DNA of 64,000 nt. Source: Nothophaeocryptopus gaeumannii. Its lineage: Eukaryota > Ascomycota > Dothideomycetes > Mycosphaerellales > Mycosphaerellaceae. Under the pieces are notes generated by a model. The model made no database searches. It had not been told where the DNA came from and worked only from the letters and a program-made list of their open reading frames with translations. Position numbers and translations under genes: made by a program. How positions within the stretch are numbered: the first letter of the stretch is position 1; each line of letters starts with the position of its first letter. Positions 10,448 to 21,920 of this stretch are shown one piece after another. Location of the stretch: positions 1,488,001 to 1,552,000 of the forward strand of contig JASISA010000009.1 in assembly GCA_031771865.1 (NCBI GenBank), written 5' to 3'.

Positions 10448-12169
10448 ATGTCCAGCATCGACGAGAAGGCGAAGTCTTCGCCCCAGATTGGCGACTCGCA
10501 CTCGCAAGACCACTCAATCGACCACACCACCGAGGATGTCGACGCACCTACCGGCTGGATGTACCGTGAGCGCAAGATTGGTCCCATCACCATACCACAC
10601 TATGCCTCTCCCAAGGCTCAGCTGCTCATCGTAGCTTTCGTATGCTTCCTTTGTCCAGGTAAGCAGCCCTGCGCGAGCCACGCGCCGCAAGTGTGACATC
10701 GGCAGCGGCATTGAGTACTGATTCGCCCTAGGCATGTTCAACGCAGTCAACGGACTCGGTGGTGGAGGGCAGGTCGACGCAAAAGCTAGTACCGATGCGA
10801 ACACCGCCCTCTATTCGACGTTTGCCGTTGTAGGCTTCTTCGCCGGTACCATCACCAACACCATCGGCATTCGATGGGCCCTTGCCTTTGGCGGCATCGG
10901 CTACTCCGTCTATATCTCCTCCTATCTTTGCTACAACTATACCCAGAACTTCGGCTACATCACTTTTGCTGGAGCTCTCCTCGGTGTCTGCGCCGGTGTG
11001 CTATGGACAGCTCAAGGTGCCATCATGATGTCCTACCCTCTCGAGAAGGAGAAGGGTCGATTCATCTCTTGGTTCTGGATGATCTTTAACATGGGCAGTG
11101 TGATTGGCAGCTTGGTAAATTCGTCCGCGTAGAACTGTTGCTTCGAGCATGCGCTAACGTGAAAATAGGTTCCGCTCGGCCAAAACATCCACACGACCAG
11201 CGACAGCACCGTGTCCAATGGCACGTACATTGGTTTCCTGGTCCTCACCTTTCTTGGTGGCTGTGTGGCCTGGCTGCTGGTCGATGCCAAGAAGGTCGTT
11301 CGCAGTGACGGATCCAAGGTGATTCTGATGAAGCATCCTACATGGAAGTCAGAGTTGATCGGACTCTGGGAGACTATCTTCACTGATCCCTGGGTCATTC
11401 TGCTCTTCCCCATGTTCTTCGCATCCAACTGGTAAGAAACTAAGGCCCGGAAAGCATCCAATGTCTGAGACACACGCTGACCTCGTGCCCTTTGCTTTGT
11501 AGGTTTTACACCTACCAGTTCAACTGTGTCAACTTGCCCAGATTCAACACACGCACCCGCGCCCTCAACAACGTTCTCTACTGGTTGATGCAGATCGCTG
11601 GAGCTTGGATCTTCGGAAGCGCTCTCGACATGGCTCGATTCAAGCGTACCACGCGCGCCAAGGGAGCTTGGGTTGCGCTGCTCGCCCTCACTTTTGCCAT
11701 CTGGGGTGGCGGCTACGCATTCCAGGTTCGCTACACTCGGGCATCTGCCAAACTTGGACACCTCTACGATTGGACCGACGACGGGTACATTGGTCCCATG
11801 TTCCTCTACATGTTCTACGGCTTCTTCGACGCCGCTTGGCAAACTTCTGTCTACTGGTTCATGGGTGCAATGTCCAACAACAGCCGCAAGCTGGCCAACT
11901 ACGCCGGCTTCTACAAGGGCATCCAGTCGGCGGGCGCGGCGATCATGTGGCGCCTTGACGGACTCAAGTATCCCTACATGACCGAGTTCGCCTCCTGCTG
12001 GGGACTGCTGGCCGGTAGCTTGGTCTGCGCAATTCCTGTTATGATCATCAAGATCCGTAACACAGTCCCGCTTGAGGAGGATCTCAAATTCACCGACGAG
12101 ACCGTGGACGACATTGTTGCGAAGCCACCATCGGGCTCGATCTCCCACGACATTGAGCAGAAGGCCTAG
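10448..12169 (+). CDS. ngt1: UNC93-type MFS transporter, probable GlcNAc transporter Ngt1
   Basis: Exons 10448-10658, 10732-11114, 11169-11431 and 11503-12169 join to 507 aa. The protein has a hydrophilic N-terminus of about 50 residues, then about 11-12 membrane segments. The start of the first transport domain (FLCPGMFNAVNGLGGGG) and the TAQGAIMMSYP segment are typical of the fungal UNC93/DUF895 family. From family knowledge, Candida Ngt1, the GlcNAc importer, belongs to this MFS branch; I hold this with moderate certainty. Placement between the deaminase and hexokinase genes of the pathway strongly supports GlcNAc import at the plasma membrane. All three introns keep the frame with GT-AG ends. 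The C-terminus is a short acidic and Ser-rich tail that could be a regulatory site. Confidence 0.82.
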
Positions 12170-14189
12170 GTGTGACGTTGCACCAGATGTGTGTCGTATC
12201 TCCCTCAGGCAGGGCACGATTTGGATTTTCTTGCTGTTGTTCGCTCGCTGCATGTGAGGCGGGGTGTACGAAGACGACTGCATGGCGAGAATTCGAGACG
12301 AATGAATGAAATGAGTAGCAGTCACGAGATGTCTCCTTCAGCAGGGCGTCCCAGGATTGGGCCCTCCATGGCTTGCGTACCCAGCCGCAGCATCCTCAGA
12401 ATACCTCTGTGCGAGGGCCGGCAGATTTAGCGGATACAGGTACTAGTCAGTTGATGAGGTGCAGATGCACGTGAGAAAGTTCAAACAGTGTTACCACGAT
12501 CCTTCATCCTGCTTCCAGTAATTGTTGGAAATCCTCTGCCTATCTGACTGCAGTCTTACAGCAGCCAAAAAGGAAGATCGACACCATCCATCTTTCGCTG
12601 AATATATCCCAAGTTGGCGGGAAGGGCAACAAATACTACACTCCTTGTCATGCACGATGTCCCTCGTATAGGCAGAGCTCGGGTGGTCGATCGCTAGCGT
12701 ACTGTGGCTGCCACGCGAAGCGCCCGACCGCGGTAACGCATTGAAGGAGGCGCACTTGGTATGAGTGTGGAATCTGCGAACATTGCCACCCGTTGGGACA
12801 ATTGCACGGTGTATGGGTTGCGAGATGTATTGTTGTAGTAGTGGTCGTGTGAGAGGAGGCTGTTACATTCTGGTCATGCCCTCCGTTCCTTGCCTCTCAT
12901 GCAGCAGCACATTTCGCATGAAACGCTCGAGCAGGTCTCGGGTCTCAGAAGCGAGCACAGCGTCCAGCCTGAGGCATGCGCTGCAAGTGAGGTTGGATGG
13001 CGTTGACGCTGGGTGGGTGGAACCCGGGCCCAGTGGTCGCAGGGCAGAAGAGAAGTAGATTGGGATTGGGTTGAATTCGGTTGGCGTGATGTGAGCGGGA
13101 AGTTGCGGGCGTGAACATATCTCGATGCAACGGTGGCATCAGCACACACAGCTGATGCCACCGCTCTCGGGCTGGTCCCCAAGCAAATCGCCTGCTGTCC
13201 AAGGCGCTCCCAGCAGTAGTGCCAGCCAGCCAGCCAGCCAGCCTATCCACTCGCAGACGTGAGAAAGGCCCTCGTCTCGGTATTAAACAGCGCCATCTGC
13301 GAGTGCCACTGATGAACGGAATAGGTAGGTCTGAAGGAGAGTGTCATCTGCGTCCGTGCGCGGAGCATCCTGCCGGCATATGCCATATTCAATTCCATGC
13401 TGCAATAGAATGACATCCATAGCGAGAGCGATCGGCCCCCAGATCTCTTACAGCATGATGCATCGATGAAACCTGTGAGGGTGCTCATTTAACTCACCTA
13501 ATAGGCCTGCGATTTACATATTACTGGTCTACTACTACTTGCCAGCCTTGCCGATTACCCACTCGCGAAACGACGTTCCTCCGAGCACTACCTCACCACC
13601 TCGACTCCTCCCTCTGGCCCTCACTTCCCAATTGCCGCACTACTACCACAGCTACTAGGAGGTACCGCTACAACGTCCTCGCGCGGCCCTCGATCCCTCT
13701 TCGGACCCGCACCACACTCAACAGTGCCCTGGCTCCTCGGACTTCGATGTATCACCACCATGCTGCCCGCGTGTTCTTCCTCCTGGCCCACCCATAACGT
13801 CTATCCTGCGCAATACGAACCAAGCGGCATCCTGGCCCTTTGGTACGACATTCTCTGACACTCTAGGCTTATTCACTGCTGCAACCAAAGCCACGCCTAT
13901 AGAAGCATACATACCGCATACATACCCTTCATATCGCCTTGTCCGCCTATCCTGCCCTCCTGCACACACGATCGCGGCCGCATCTCTTCCCGCCTACTAG
14001 CACCTCACTCGCTGTCACAGCCTGGTCCTACGACCTAGCCAACGCAGAGTCAAACAACCCAGCCTTGCGCCTGAGGCAACCATTCGCTACAAACACCAGC
14101 ATTCCATGAGCTCAGCAGCGCTCAAGGTTAGTCGTTATTGCCTTTGCGTACTGCTGGACTACTGGTTCACATCCAGGCTGGGGAAAGCA
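12170..14189. other. Intergenic, ngt1 3' region and hexokinase promoter/leader
   Basis: No convincing gene is present. The left half holds a perfect 13-bp hairpin (13131-13163) and a GCCA x5 microsatellite (13221-13243). The right half (about 13500-14100) is C- and T-rich, as in long fungal leaders. A possible 50-nt intron (14127-14176, GTTAGT to CCAG) lies just before the hexokinase start. Confidence 0.5.
13131..13163. repeat. Perfect 13-bp inverted repeat with 7-nt loop
   Basis: Arms CGGTGGCATCAGC (13131-13143) and GCTGATGCCACCG (13151-13163) flank the loop ACACACA. The repeat lies in the ngt1-hexokinase spacer. Confidence 0.9.
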
Positions 14190-15737
14190 ATGAGCGTCAT
14201 GATACAGTCTGTGGTGCGAGTGGTGCGTCCAACATACTCTTCCTCTGCGACCAGCCCAAAGAAGGCTCGAATGGGACAACATGTAGTGGAAACACGGACA
14301 AACAATAAGAGCATGGACGAGTTCGCAGCAGAGGTGCGAGCCTTGTTCGAGGCCCCGCTCCAGTCCGATCGTCTGCTAGTCATGTCAAAGCAGCTGCAGG
14401 CTGAATGCAGAGAGCGACTGGCCAAATCGGACATTTCTATGCTGCCTTCATACCTGCACACACTTCCCACTGGTCATGAGACTGGTGACTTCCTAGCCCT
14501 GGACGTTGGCGGCTCGACCTTTCGGATTGCTCTTATCCGCTTGACTGGCAAGTCAAAAGCTGGCAATGATGGCTTGCAGATTCGGAGAATACGAAACTTT
14601 GCGATCGACGAGCAGATCCGAGGATTGAGAGGCGAGGCGTTCTTTGACTGGATGGCAGAGCGGATAGAGACAATGCTGGGCGAATACAATCGAATCAATG
14701 GCACTGCAGATGCTAGATTACCTACGGGGTTGGCGTGGTCTTTCCCGATTGAACAGACATCACCGCGAACGGGCAAATTGCTTGCGATGGGGAAGGGGTT
14801 CAAAGCGACGCATGGTGTGGAGGGCGAGGATCTCAGCGAATTGATCATGCGATCTTGCAACCGCAGAGGTCTCAATGTTGAGATGCGTGCGATTGTCAAC
14901 GATGGTGCTGGGACGCTTATATCACAAGCCTACAGGGACCCGTCAACACGAATGTCGCTCATTCTTGGCACTGGAACGAATGCGGGCGTCTTCCTACCCA
15001 CAAGGACACTTGCGCCCGGCAAGTTTGGGAGCCGACCTGAAAGTTGGTTCGACGAGGCCAAGCACGTCTTGGTGAATACTGAGCTCAGCATGGTTGGAAA
15101 GAGGAGTTTTCCAGTGACGCGATGGGATGACCGATTGAATGTGGAGCATCCGATGCCTGACTTTCAGCCTTTGGAGTATCTGGTCACCGGTCGATATCTT
15201 GGAGAGATTGCGCGATTGATTATTCTTGAAGCTATCGACGCAGCTGGACTGTTCGGCGGACAAACACCCGAAGGATTCGGCGAGGCATACACGCTTGATT
15301 CGAGCATCCTTGCTACTTTTGAGGCCGACACTTCACCTTCTCTGGAGAAGGCGAGAGCATCGTTCTTACAATCACATCCTCTCCGAACAGCACCTCGACA
15401 AGCCGATTTGGAGTTCGTCCGCGAAGTCGCACGCCTTGTTTCAAGACGCGCAGCTGCGTATCTCGCGACAGCACTGCATGCCCTGTGGACGATCCGAACA
15501 GAGTCCGAAGGATTGCAACCTGGGCAGGAAGACGCGTGTCACGTTACAATCGCTTGCAATGGCACCATTGTCGAGAAGTACCCCGGGTATAGGGAACGAT
15601 GTCAGAGTCATCTGGACGAGCTCTGTGAGATGTCTGGTGGATCACGAGGTGCGGTTATGCTGAAAATGGCGCCTGAGAGCTCTATCTTTGGAGCTGCTGT
15701 TGCAGTTGCTTGTATGGAGGGAGAGGGGAGGACGTGA
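14190..15737 (+). CDS. hxk3: Atypical hexokinase / GlcNAc kinase (Hxk3-like)
   Basis: This single coding exon gives 515 aa from the ATG at 14190. It phosphorylates a hexose with ATP; in the cluster the likely substrate is GlcNAc, yielding GlcNAc-6-P. Visible motifs are FLALDVGGSTFRIALI (phosphate 1, about 101-116), the sugar-binding GLAWSFPIEQTS, the catalytic-loop IVNDGAGTL and LILGTGTNAGVF (connect/phosphate 2). Classic hexokinases read NDTVGTL at the catalytic loop; here the Asp is kept but the next residue is Gly. Such divergent hexokinases are the GlcNAc-type kinases of filamentous fungi. An in-frame ATG at 14106 would add 28 residues. A potential 50-nt intron after it would put that ATG out of frame, so I prefer 14190. 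The N-terminal 40 residues are basic and poorly conserved. Confidence 0.87.
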   Translation: MSVMIQSVVRVVRPTYSSSATSPKKARMGQHVVETRTNNKSMDEFAAEVRALFEAPLQSDRLLVMSKQLQAECRERLAKSDISMLPSYLHTLPTGHETGDFLALDVGGSTFRIALIRLTGKSKAGNDGLQIRRIRNFAIDEQIRGLRGEAFFDWMAERIETMLGEYNRINGTADARLPTGLAWSFPIEQTSPRTGKLLAMGKGFKATHGVEGEDLSELIMRSCNRRGLNVEMRAIVNDGAGTLISQAYRDPSTRMSLILGTGTNAGVFLPTRTLAPGKFGSRPESWFDEAKHVLVNTELSMVGKRSFPVTRWDDRLNVEHPMPDFQPLEYLVTGRYLGEIARLIILEAIDAAGLFGGQTPEGFGEAYTLDSSILATFEADTSPSLEKARASFLQSHPLRTAPRQADLEFVREVARLVSRRAAAYLATALHALWTIRTESEGLQPGQEDACHVTIACNGTIVEKYPGYRERCQSHLDELCEMSGGSRGAVMLKMAPESSIFGAAVAVACMEGEGRT

Positions 15738-16940
15738 AAGTACGAGAGTAACGTTGATCCATCTGAGACGGAGGCGAAACGCTACCGCGATATGTCGTGA
15801 TGCTTGTATGGAGTCACGAGCACACGTACATCATATTTGTTGATGCATCTACTACTACGGCGAGGACGGCGCATATGGTGTTTGGACGATACCCTCTTAG
15901 CAGAAACCAAGACGACGGTGCATGTGGGAATTGGAAAAGGAGATACGGGGTTGGGATGCTACAGGATTGAAGCGAAAACCTACAGTAAATCGGCAGGTGC
16001 ATTATTATCGCCTCTTCGGCAGAAGAAGAGAACACAGGTCCCGCATAACGGGTTGCATCCGTGTCAACGCGATCTCGATCAAGAACAATGTCGCCACAGT
16101 GAATGACAGGCGAGCCGGTCTACAGTATTCGCTTTGGGAAGCAGAACTCTGCGGTCCGGCAGCGAGACTAGAGAGCAGTGCCCATTCAAGCATAAAGCGT
16201 GGAAGAGGCGGCTTCAGGAAAAAGCTACCGTAGCATCGCATCGCAATGTAGCAGAAGCAAAAAGACTGCAAGCAGATTTAGCCTGAATTGCCAGAAGAAG
16301 TAACGAAGCAACACCGGGGCTCGTTTCACTTTTCAACGCCAATAGGCGCGCACCTTACACGGAGACGGATTCTCTTTTTGGGACAATGGTCTTTGATCGG
16401 AAAGAGTAACACTGCCGGTTGGGACTACTTCGTGGATGGATGACCTTTACGTGCGCCGATAGCGGATCTGATATGGATGACACCTGGCCGCTGATGGGGA
16501 AGATGGATCAACGGGTAGGTATATATGTATGCATCGTTTGGTTGTTTTCTTTTCGGGAGTGAAGTGCCTCTATCGTCCTCCACGTGGCTGTCGAGGATTT
16601 ATCGATGTAGTGGAATGTGGCCGAGAGAGTTCGAGTCGATTGGCAGGCATTGGGCGTGAGTGAGGGAAAATGCTTTCTTATATCTTGTCCTTTGCAATTC
16701 TTTGAATGCTTATGATCTCTTGTCTTTTCATCACCATCAACATGAATATGAATCCTCCTCATGCTGCTCATCTCCAAGCATTGGCATCTGACGTTGGCTA
16801 AAATGCTGACCGTTCCCTCCCACCGCTAGCAACGAACTCTGAACCCTCAAAGACGACGAGCTACTTTTGACAGCTCAGCTCTTCCGTCTCATCGATATAC
16901 AGCAATGATTCCTCCCAGTTTTGGCATCTCACACCCAGAA

Positions 16941-16994
16941 TGTTGCTGACTGTCCGACCCAAAGTTGCTGACTGTTCGACCCAAAGTTGCTGAC
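16941..16994. repeat. Tandem repeat, 22-bp unit, about 2.5 copies
   Basis: The unit GTTGCTGACTGTCCGACCCA plus AA recurs at once with one T/C change, then again as a partial copy ending GTTGCTGACCC. Confidence 0.8.
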
Positions 16995-17263
16995 CCACGA
17001 CGTACTCGTAGGAAATCCCTATCATTCGTCAGGCTATTCGTCGGATGATTGAGAGTACCCTCTTTAACAACGCAATGGACAAGGATGCCTGATACGTTCA
17101 CCTCAGCTCTTCCCAACGGCATACGTGCAACTCGCCATTGAATGTGTAGTGAGTATCTACTCGGGTTCGCGTCACCTTCGCAAGTCAGTCAGTCCTTCGA
17201 CACTAAAAATCCTATAGGGTTTGGGTAAAGAGGGATCCATCGTTGAGGGAGGCGTGCAAGTTA

Positions 17264-17351
17264 AGAAGAGAAGAGAAGAGAAGAGGAGAGAAGAGAAGAG
17301 GTGAGAAGAGGAGAGAAGAGAAGAGAAGAGAAGAGAAGAGAAGAGAAGAAA
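17264..17351 (+). repeat. Purine tract, GAAGA/GAGAA microsatellite
   Basis: About 88 nt of almost pure A and G (one T near 17302) end 50 nt before the monooxygenase ATG. It probably lies in the 5' leader or core promoter. Confidence 0.9.
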
Positions 17352-17400
17352 GATATCGAGAAAGTCGGATCAGATACAGAAATCATAAGCCATCGAAGCA

Positions 17401-18965
17401 ATGCCTGGTGACACAACATCTCCCAGCATGCTGGCAAACGGCTCTTCAAAACCAATGGAAGTCATCATAACCGGTGCAGGCACAACGGGCTTGCTGCTCG
17501 CGCAGGGATTGAAACAGGTACGTTCGTCACAACACACCCTCCTCCTCCTCCTCTGCTTATTTCCCTAACTTCTCTACTTCGAAAAGTGCATAAACTCACA
17601 ACACTTCCAGCACGGCATCTCCTCCATCACCTTCGAACGCTACCTCCCCGGTGCTTCACGCGAATACACTCGAGAATGGGGAATGAGTCTACACTGGGGT
17701 GCCGAAAACACCAACAAACTCCTCCCGCCACACCTCCTGTCCCGTATGAGCGAAGCCTGGACAGATCCTCATCACCCTTACGATGGCAAACCATGGATTT
17801 TACCGCAGTTCGCTGGGCATACGGGTGAGACGTTGATGAACACGCCGATGCCGGCAGATGCTGTGAGGGTTTCTAGGAGCAAGGTCAGGAATTTGTTTAG
17901 TGAAGGGTTGGATGTTAGGGTGAGTGATCATATTCCGTGTCTCATTAGAATGCTGTCTGTCTGTCTTTCTTCCCTACTGAGGAAGTGCATGCTGATTGAG
18001 GCTGTGATGTGGCCGTATAGTACGGAAAACGCCTCGTGTCTATCACTCAGGACTCAGACTCCGTGACTGCCTTTTTCGAAGACGGCTCTCAGGCAACCGG
18101 ATCGGTTCTGGTTGGGTGCGATGGTGGCAGGTCGACAGTTCGCGAATTGCTCGTCGGGAAAGATCGAGCTCAGAACTCATATCCTGATATCAACATCATG
18201 AACTTCCCGATTCAATATCCTTTGGAAGTTGCGAAAATGATCCGAGCGAAGGTGAGTCAACATGTCCCCGTCATAGCGGATCTGCATGCCAGGTGCTGAC
18301 ATCGGCCTTTTTCCTAGCATCCAATCTCGTTCAACTCTTACCACAAGAACAACTACATGTTCTGGAACTCCATCATCGATAACCCAAACCCTTCCAACCC
18401 AGAAGATATCCTTTTCCAGATAATGTTCTTCTGGGCAGGTGCACCGCATCGCGAGGATTTCGAGGATCAAGCATCGAGGACTGCTTTCTTGAAAGCGAAA
18501 GCTTCGGAATACACGGATCCTTGGAAGACAGTCCTCGAATCCATTCCTGATGACATCCAATTTGGAATTGATCGCCTCGCGGTATGGGAGCCGTTCGACT
18601 GGTCGAAAATGCCCTTAGCTGGTCGAGTCACCCTAGCAGGTGATGCCGCGCACGCTATGACGCCGTATCGAGGGCAGGGCCTGAACCAAGGGCTGGAGGA
18701 CGCGGCGAAGCTCAAAGACGAGCTTGTGGGTGCCACGAGCGGTGCTGAAGGCATCTCTGCAGCTCTGCGCAGTTATGAAAGCGAAATGCGCGAGCGCACT
18801 CTTCGAGAAATCCAGATCACCAATATCGCTGCAAAGCTGGCACATGATTATGAGAATCTCATGGAATCGCCAATGTTGAAGCTAGGAGTTCGCAAGTCGA
18901 AGAACGAGGATATGGCGCAAACTGTTGATGAGGTAAAGCTTGATAGAGCTGTGGCAGGCGTATAG
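17401..18965 (+). CDS. FAD-dependent monooxygenase (class A, phenol hydroxylase-like)
   Basis: Exons 17401-17517, 17611-17919, 18021-18251 and 18318-18965 join in phase 0 to 434 aa. The family uses NADPH and O2 to hydroxylate small, often aromatic, substrates. The FAD dinucleotide motif is IITGAGTTGLLLAQGL near residue 20. VGCDGGRSTVRELL is the DG motif that helps bind NADPH and FAD. GRVTLAGDAAHAMTPYRGQG is the second FAD motif (GD). Length is normal for a single-domain enzyme, and the C-terminus is a plain helical stretch without a membrane anchor. The start is the first ATG after the purine tract; ATGs at 17428 and 17455 are alternatives. It sits between the hexokinase and ron1 inside the GlcNAc cluster. 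The substrate is unknown, and a link to amino-sugar metabolism is inference only. Confidence 0.87.
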
Positions 18966-18999
18966 TTAATCAATGCTGGCAAACACGTGCATTAATCGT

Positions 19000-20736
19000 T
19001 CAGCTGACGTCTTCACTGAAATATCTCTTGCTCCTACTCTTTGCAGTTGTCTTCGGGTCTCTCGGATCTGTTGGCAGTTTCGTATGATGCACCACATGCG
19101 GTCTGTATACCGCATCGACCGGAGGCATCCAATCGTCCAGACTCAGTGGGAAGTACTCGTAAAGCAGATCTGCGCTTTCGTCCGGACTGTTAATCATATT
19201 CAAAGAGAATGACGGAGGTCGCGGTGGAATATGCAGCTTTTTCGCTGATCTTTGCTCTGGCGGCGTTGCGCTGCTCCCCGGTTTAGGTGAGTCGTCTTCA
19301 ACTAGAGATAGGTTGATGGGAGCTGGAGGTGGCATTGAAGGCTCGCTCGGTGGCCGATCTGGCGAAGCTGGCGCAAAGACATTGGCCAAATTCTGAGGAC
19401 TCGTCCCAGGCGGAGGCATCGTCTGAGCATCGTCTGCTCCAGCACCTGCCTGAGTCCAGGTGTTGAATGCGTCGTTTTGTGGCATCACATCTTGATGCTC
19501 GTAGTATGATTGTACAGACATCGCCGGTGCAGGCGCTTCGGTCTTGACAGGAGCGGACGTCGGAGCATCATTTCTCGATTTCTCTCCTCCGTGCACCGTA
19601 GCTGCTCGTCCAGGATGACCGGACAATGTCGAACTCTTCCGAATGTGCCCACTGCCATTCAGCGGCAGATCTTTGCGAGACTGGAAATTTCGAGGGCTTC
19701 GTCCACGCACAATGATCGCTCCAGACTGAACCTCACAGATGGAGATCTTCCCACCAGTCGCGAGGGTCGCAAGCACCTTCAAGCGCACCACAAAATGCTG
19801 TTGAAGCTCTTTGCGCCGGCCGTTATTCGCTGTCGCTATCCTGAACTGTAACCTCTTCCACTGAAACGGAAAGCTTGCGAAGTCTGTATTCAACTCTTGC
19901 ACATTCATCAGGTCGAGCGGTATCGAGGGCGGCTCTCGCTCCACTTTGTCCTCTGGCACTGACGCATTCGGATTCGCGGGTGTTTTCCAGGGAACTGAGA
20001 TGATCTTCACTGAGTTACCCTCTGTTGACTCTGTAGCACTGATGACCAGCTCTTGTCCAATGATCGGTATTTGCTCTCCTTGTTCCGTCATGACATACCG
20101 CAGTGTCCTTGGAAGTGTGATCTCTCCCGTAATTTGGAACAGATTCCTTCTGTAGCAGGTGAGCTCTGAAGGCGGTGGGTTTGCATCGCCAGCAGAAGCC
20201 CAAGGCGACTCTGCCAGGAAGAACATGCCATGGAGTTGAGCGGAAACGGAGATCGTAGTTCGCCGGTAGGTGTAATCCAGGAGCGTGTAATCGAACGCCG
20301 GCAGGGAGAAGTTCAACAGCTTGTTATCGCGCTCGGCTAAAGGCGTTTCGGGGTCATTCTGATCGTGATGTACGGGTTGGTCGAATGCGCTGACTACATC
20401 GGAGAATGGGTCTTCGTAGGCGCTCGCGAAACGCTTGAGAGGCGGCGGGGCTTGCAGGCTGTGCAAGTTCAATTCTTCGCTCCTGTACGTATGTCGCATG
20501 ATCAGCACCGCGCATCTTCATTTCCCCTTCCGGCGCTATAGTGCAGCCATCTTTCCAAGCAATCCAGGCGTTGTAACTCACCCAGCATAACCACCATAAG
20601 TCGAATGGTGGTCATTGAACTCAGTCGGTAGCAGCATCTCCTGAAACGGATCTTGGCCTCCGCCCTGCGGGTCGGGATGTTGCATCTGCGTTGCCAGGTA
20701 GGTCATGGTCGAGGGATCGAAGCCTGAGAGGTCCAT
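19000..20736 (-). CDS. ron1: Ndt80/PhoG-domain transcription factor, Ron1-like regulator of GlcNAc genes
   Basis: Exons (minus) 20582-20736 and 19000-20482 join to 545 aa. The N-terminus (MDLSGFDPSTMTYLATQMQ) is short and polar. An Ndt80-type immunoglobulin-fold DNA-binding domain spans about residues 85-320. Recognisable parts are LLDYTYRRTTISVSAQLHG, SELTCYRRNLFQITGEI, WKRLQFRIATANNGRRKELQQHF and IVRGRSPRNFQSRKD. The second half is Pro- and Ser-rich and probably disordered. In Trichoderma and Neurospora, Ron1 of this family is needed for GlcNAc catabolic gene expression and lies in the cluster, which fits the position here. The intron is 99 nt with GTGAGT and CAG ends. The gene runs toward the monooxygenase; the two stops are 34 nt apart. 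Confidence 0.88.
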
Positions 20737-21920
20737 GATGGCGATGTCGCATCTGAGCGCAGATGAAGGTAGTATCGGGCGGGGAGCTTCGCAGCATAAG
20801 ACGACCGTCGCACTCGGCAGCAGAAGATCGTTGGAAAGAGTAGTTGTATGTACACACTGTACGCCTTGAATTATAGAAGGAACGGATGTGCGCTGACGTC
20901 GCTGTTACAGTCGGTAGGTTGAGTTCGTAAGGGGAGGATTGGAGATGCAGATACGAGTACAGCAGCACGCGGAGTGTATGGTCAAGCCTGCGTATCGCTC
21001 GACCCATCAGTCGTCTCTTTCAGCCCGTCCTTCGTTCCTGCGCAGTCCCAGCTCTCTCAGAACTCTTCCAGTCGTTCTCCAGCAAGCTGGATGCTGTGTA
21101 CCGGTCCTTGTGCGACTGGGATAGTCGGCAACGCTTCACGACTCGTCGGCGTCTGGCGAACACATGGGGTCGTCGATGATAATGTCGGCGGCAGAAGAGG
21201 ACTGAGGTATACAGATTCAAGATTGACGCTGCAATGGTTATCGACGGGCTCCGCCGCCCACGGACACCGGGTCCTTCATGTTGCGCGCTGCGATCTACAG
21301 GTGAACGTGCTGAACATGGAAGCCGATTGCGAACATCACAACGTGCGAGCCATGTTGGTAGCCAGCATCCGAGCTTGCAATGCTCTCTCCTACTGGTCGA
21401 TGAGGTTCTGGCAAGGGCCGCCGCTTCCCGGCTCGAGTCCAGCCTTCCAACACCTTTCGTTCTGGAAGTGGAGATGCCGTCCCGGTCGGCAGCACGTGAG
21501 TGGGAAACTTTCTGCCCTTTCTATGGAGAGAATCACTTTGGACGACGACGACCTCGTGCAGACGATGAAGGACTTCGTGTTTAATATGGAGACAGACCTG
21601 CCCCAACCTCTTCCCTCATAGCAACGAGTTCTGGAGACGAGGTGTGATCAAGTCGAAGAATTAAGCTCCCAGATAGGCTCTCTTCCAACAGCTAGGGCTA
21701 AGCTTCGAGGCTTCGCGGTACTTGACTTGCGGAAGTACACGATGGCTAAAGATAGGCACCGGTTCACCTGCAGATTCGCCAGGGAGCACGGGCAAAGATC
21801 GATAAAGCTTGCGAGCGAAAATCCTCTTCAGGTTAATCTGTCATAGCTATATCTCAAGAAAAGGGTATATCGTAAACCTGCCTAGATCGTACAAATAAAT
21901 CGCGCGACATCATCAAGCGA
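20737..21920. other. Intergenic, ron1 promoter and nag3 3' region
   Basis: A plus frame at 20974-21621 lacks an ATG at its first codon and any known domain. Otherwise nothing is seen. Confidence 0.45.

Larger units (their letters stand above)
15738..17400. other. Intergenic, hexokinase 3' region and monooxygenase promoter
   Basis: I see no convincing gene in these 1.66 kb. A 22-bp tandem repeat (16941-16994) and a long purine tract (17264-17351) lie in the right half. Confidence 0.5.

Noticed and set aside
11033..12325. 430-codon open frame on the minus strand
   Set aside because: It lies fully antisense to ngt1, crosses its introns, has no domain, and mirrors the codon bias of the real gene.
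13221..13243. GCCA microsatellite as a functional element
   Set aside because: It is a plain five-copy tetranucleotide run with no sign of a role.
20974..21621. 215-codon plus frame between ron1 and nag3
   Set aside because: It starts at a GTG and no domain is visible. I kept it as intergenic, with some doubt.
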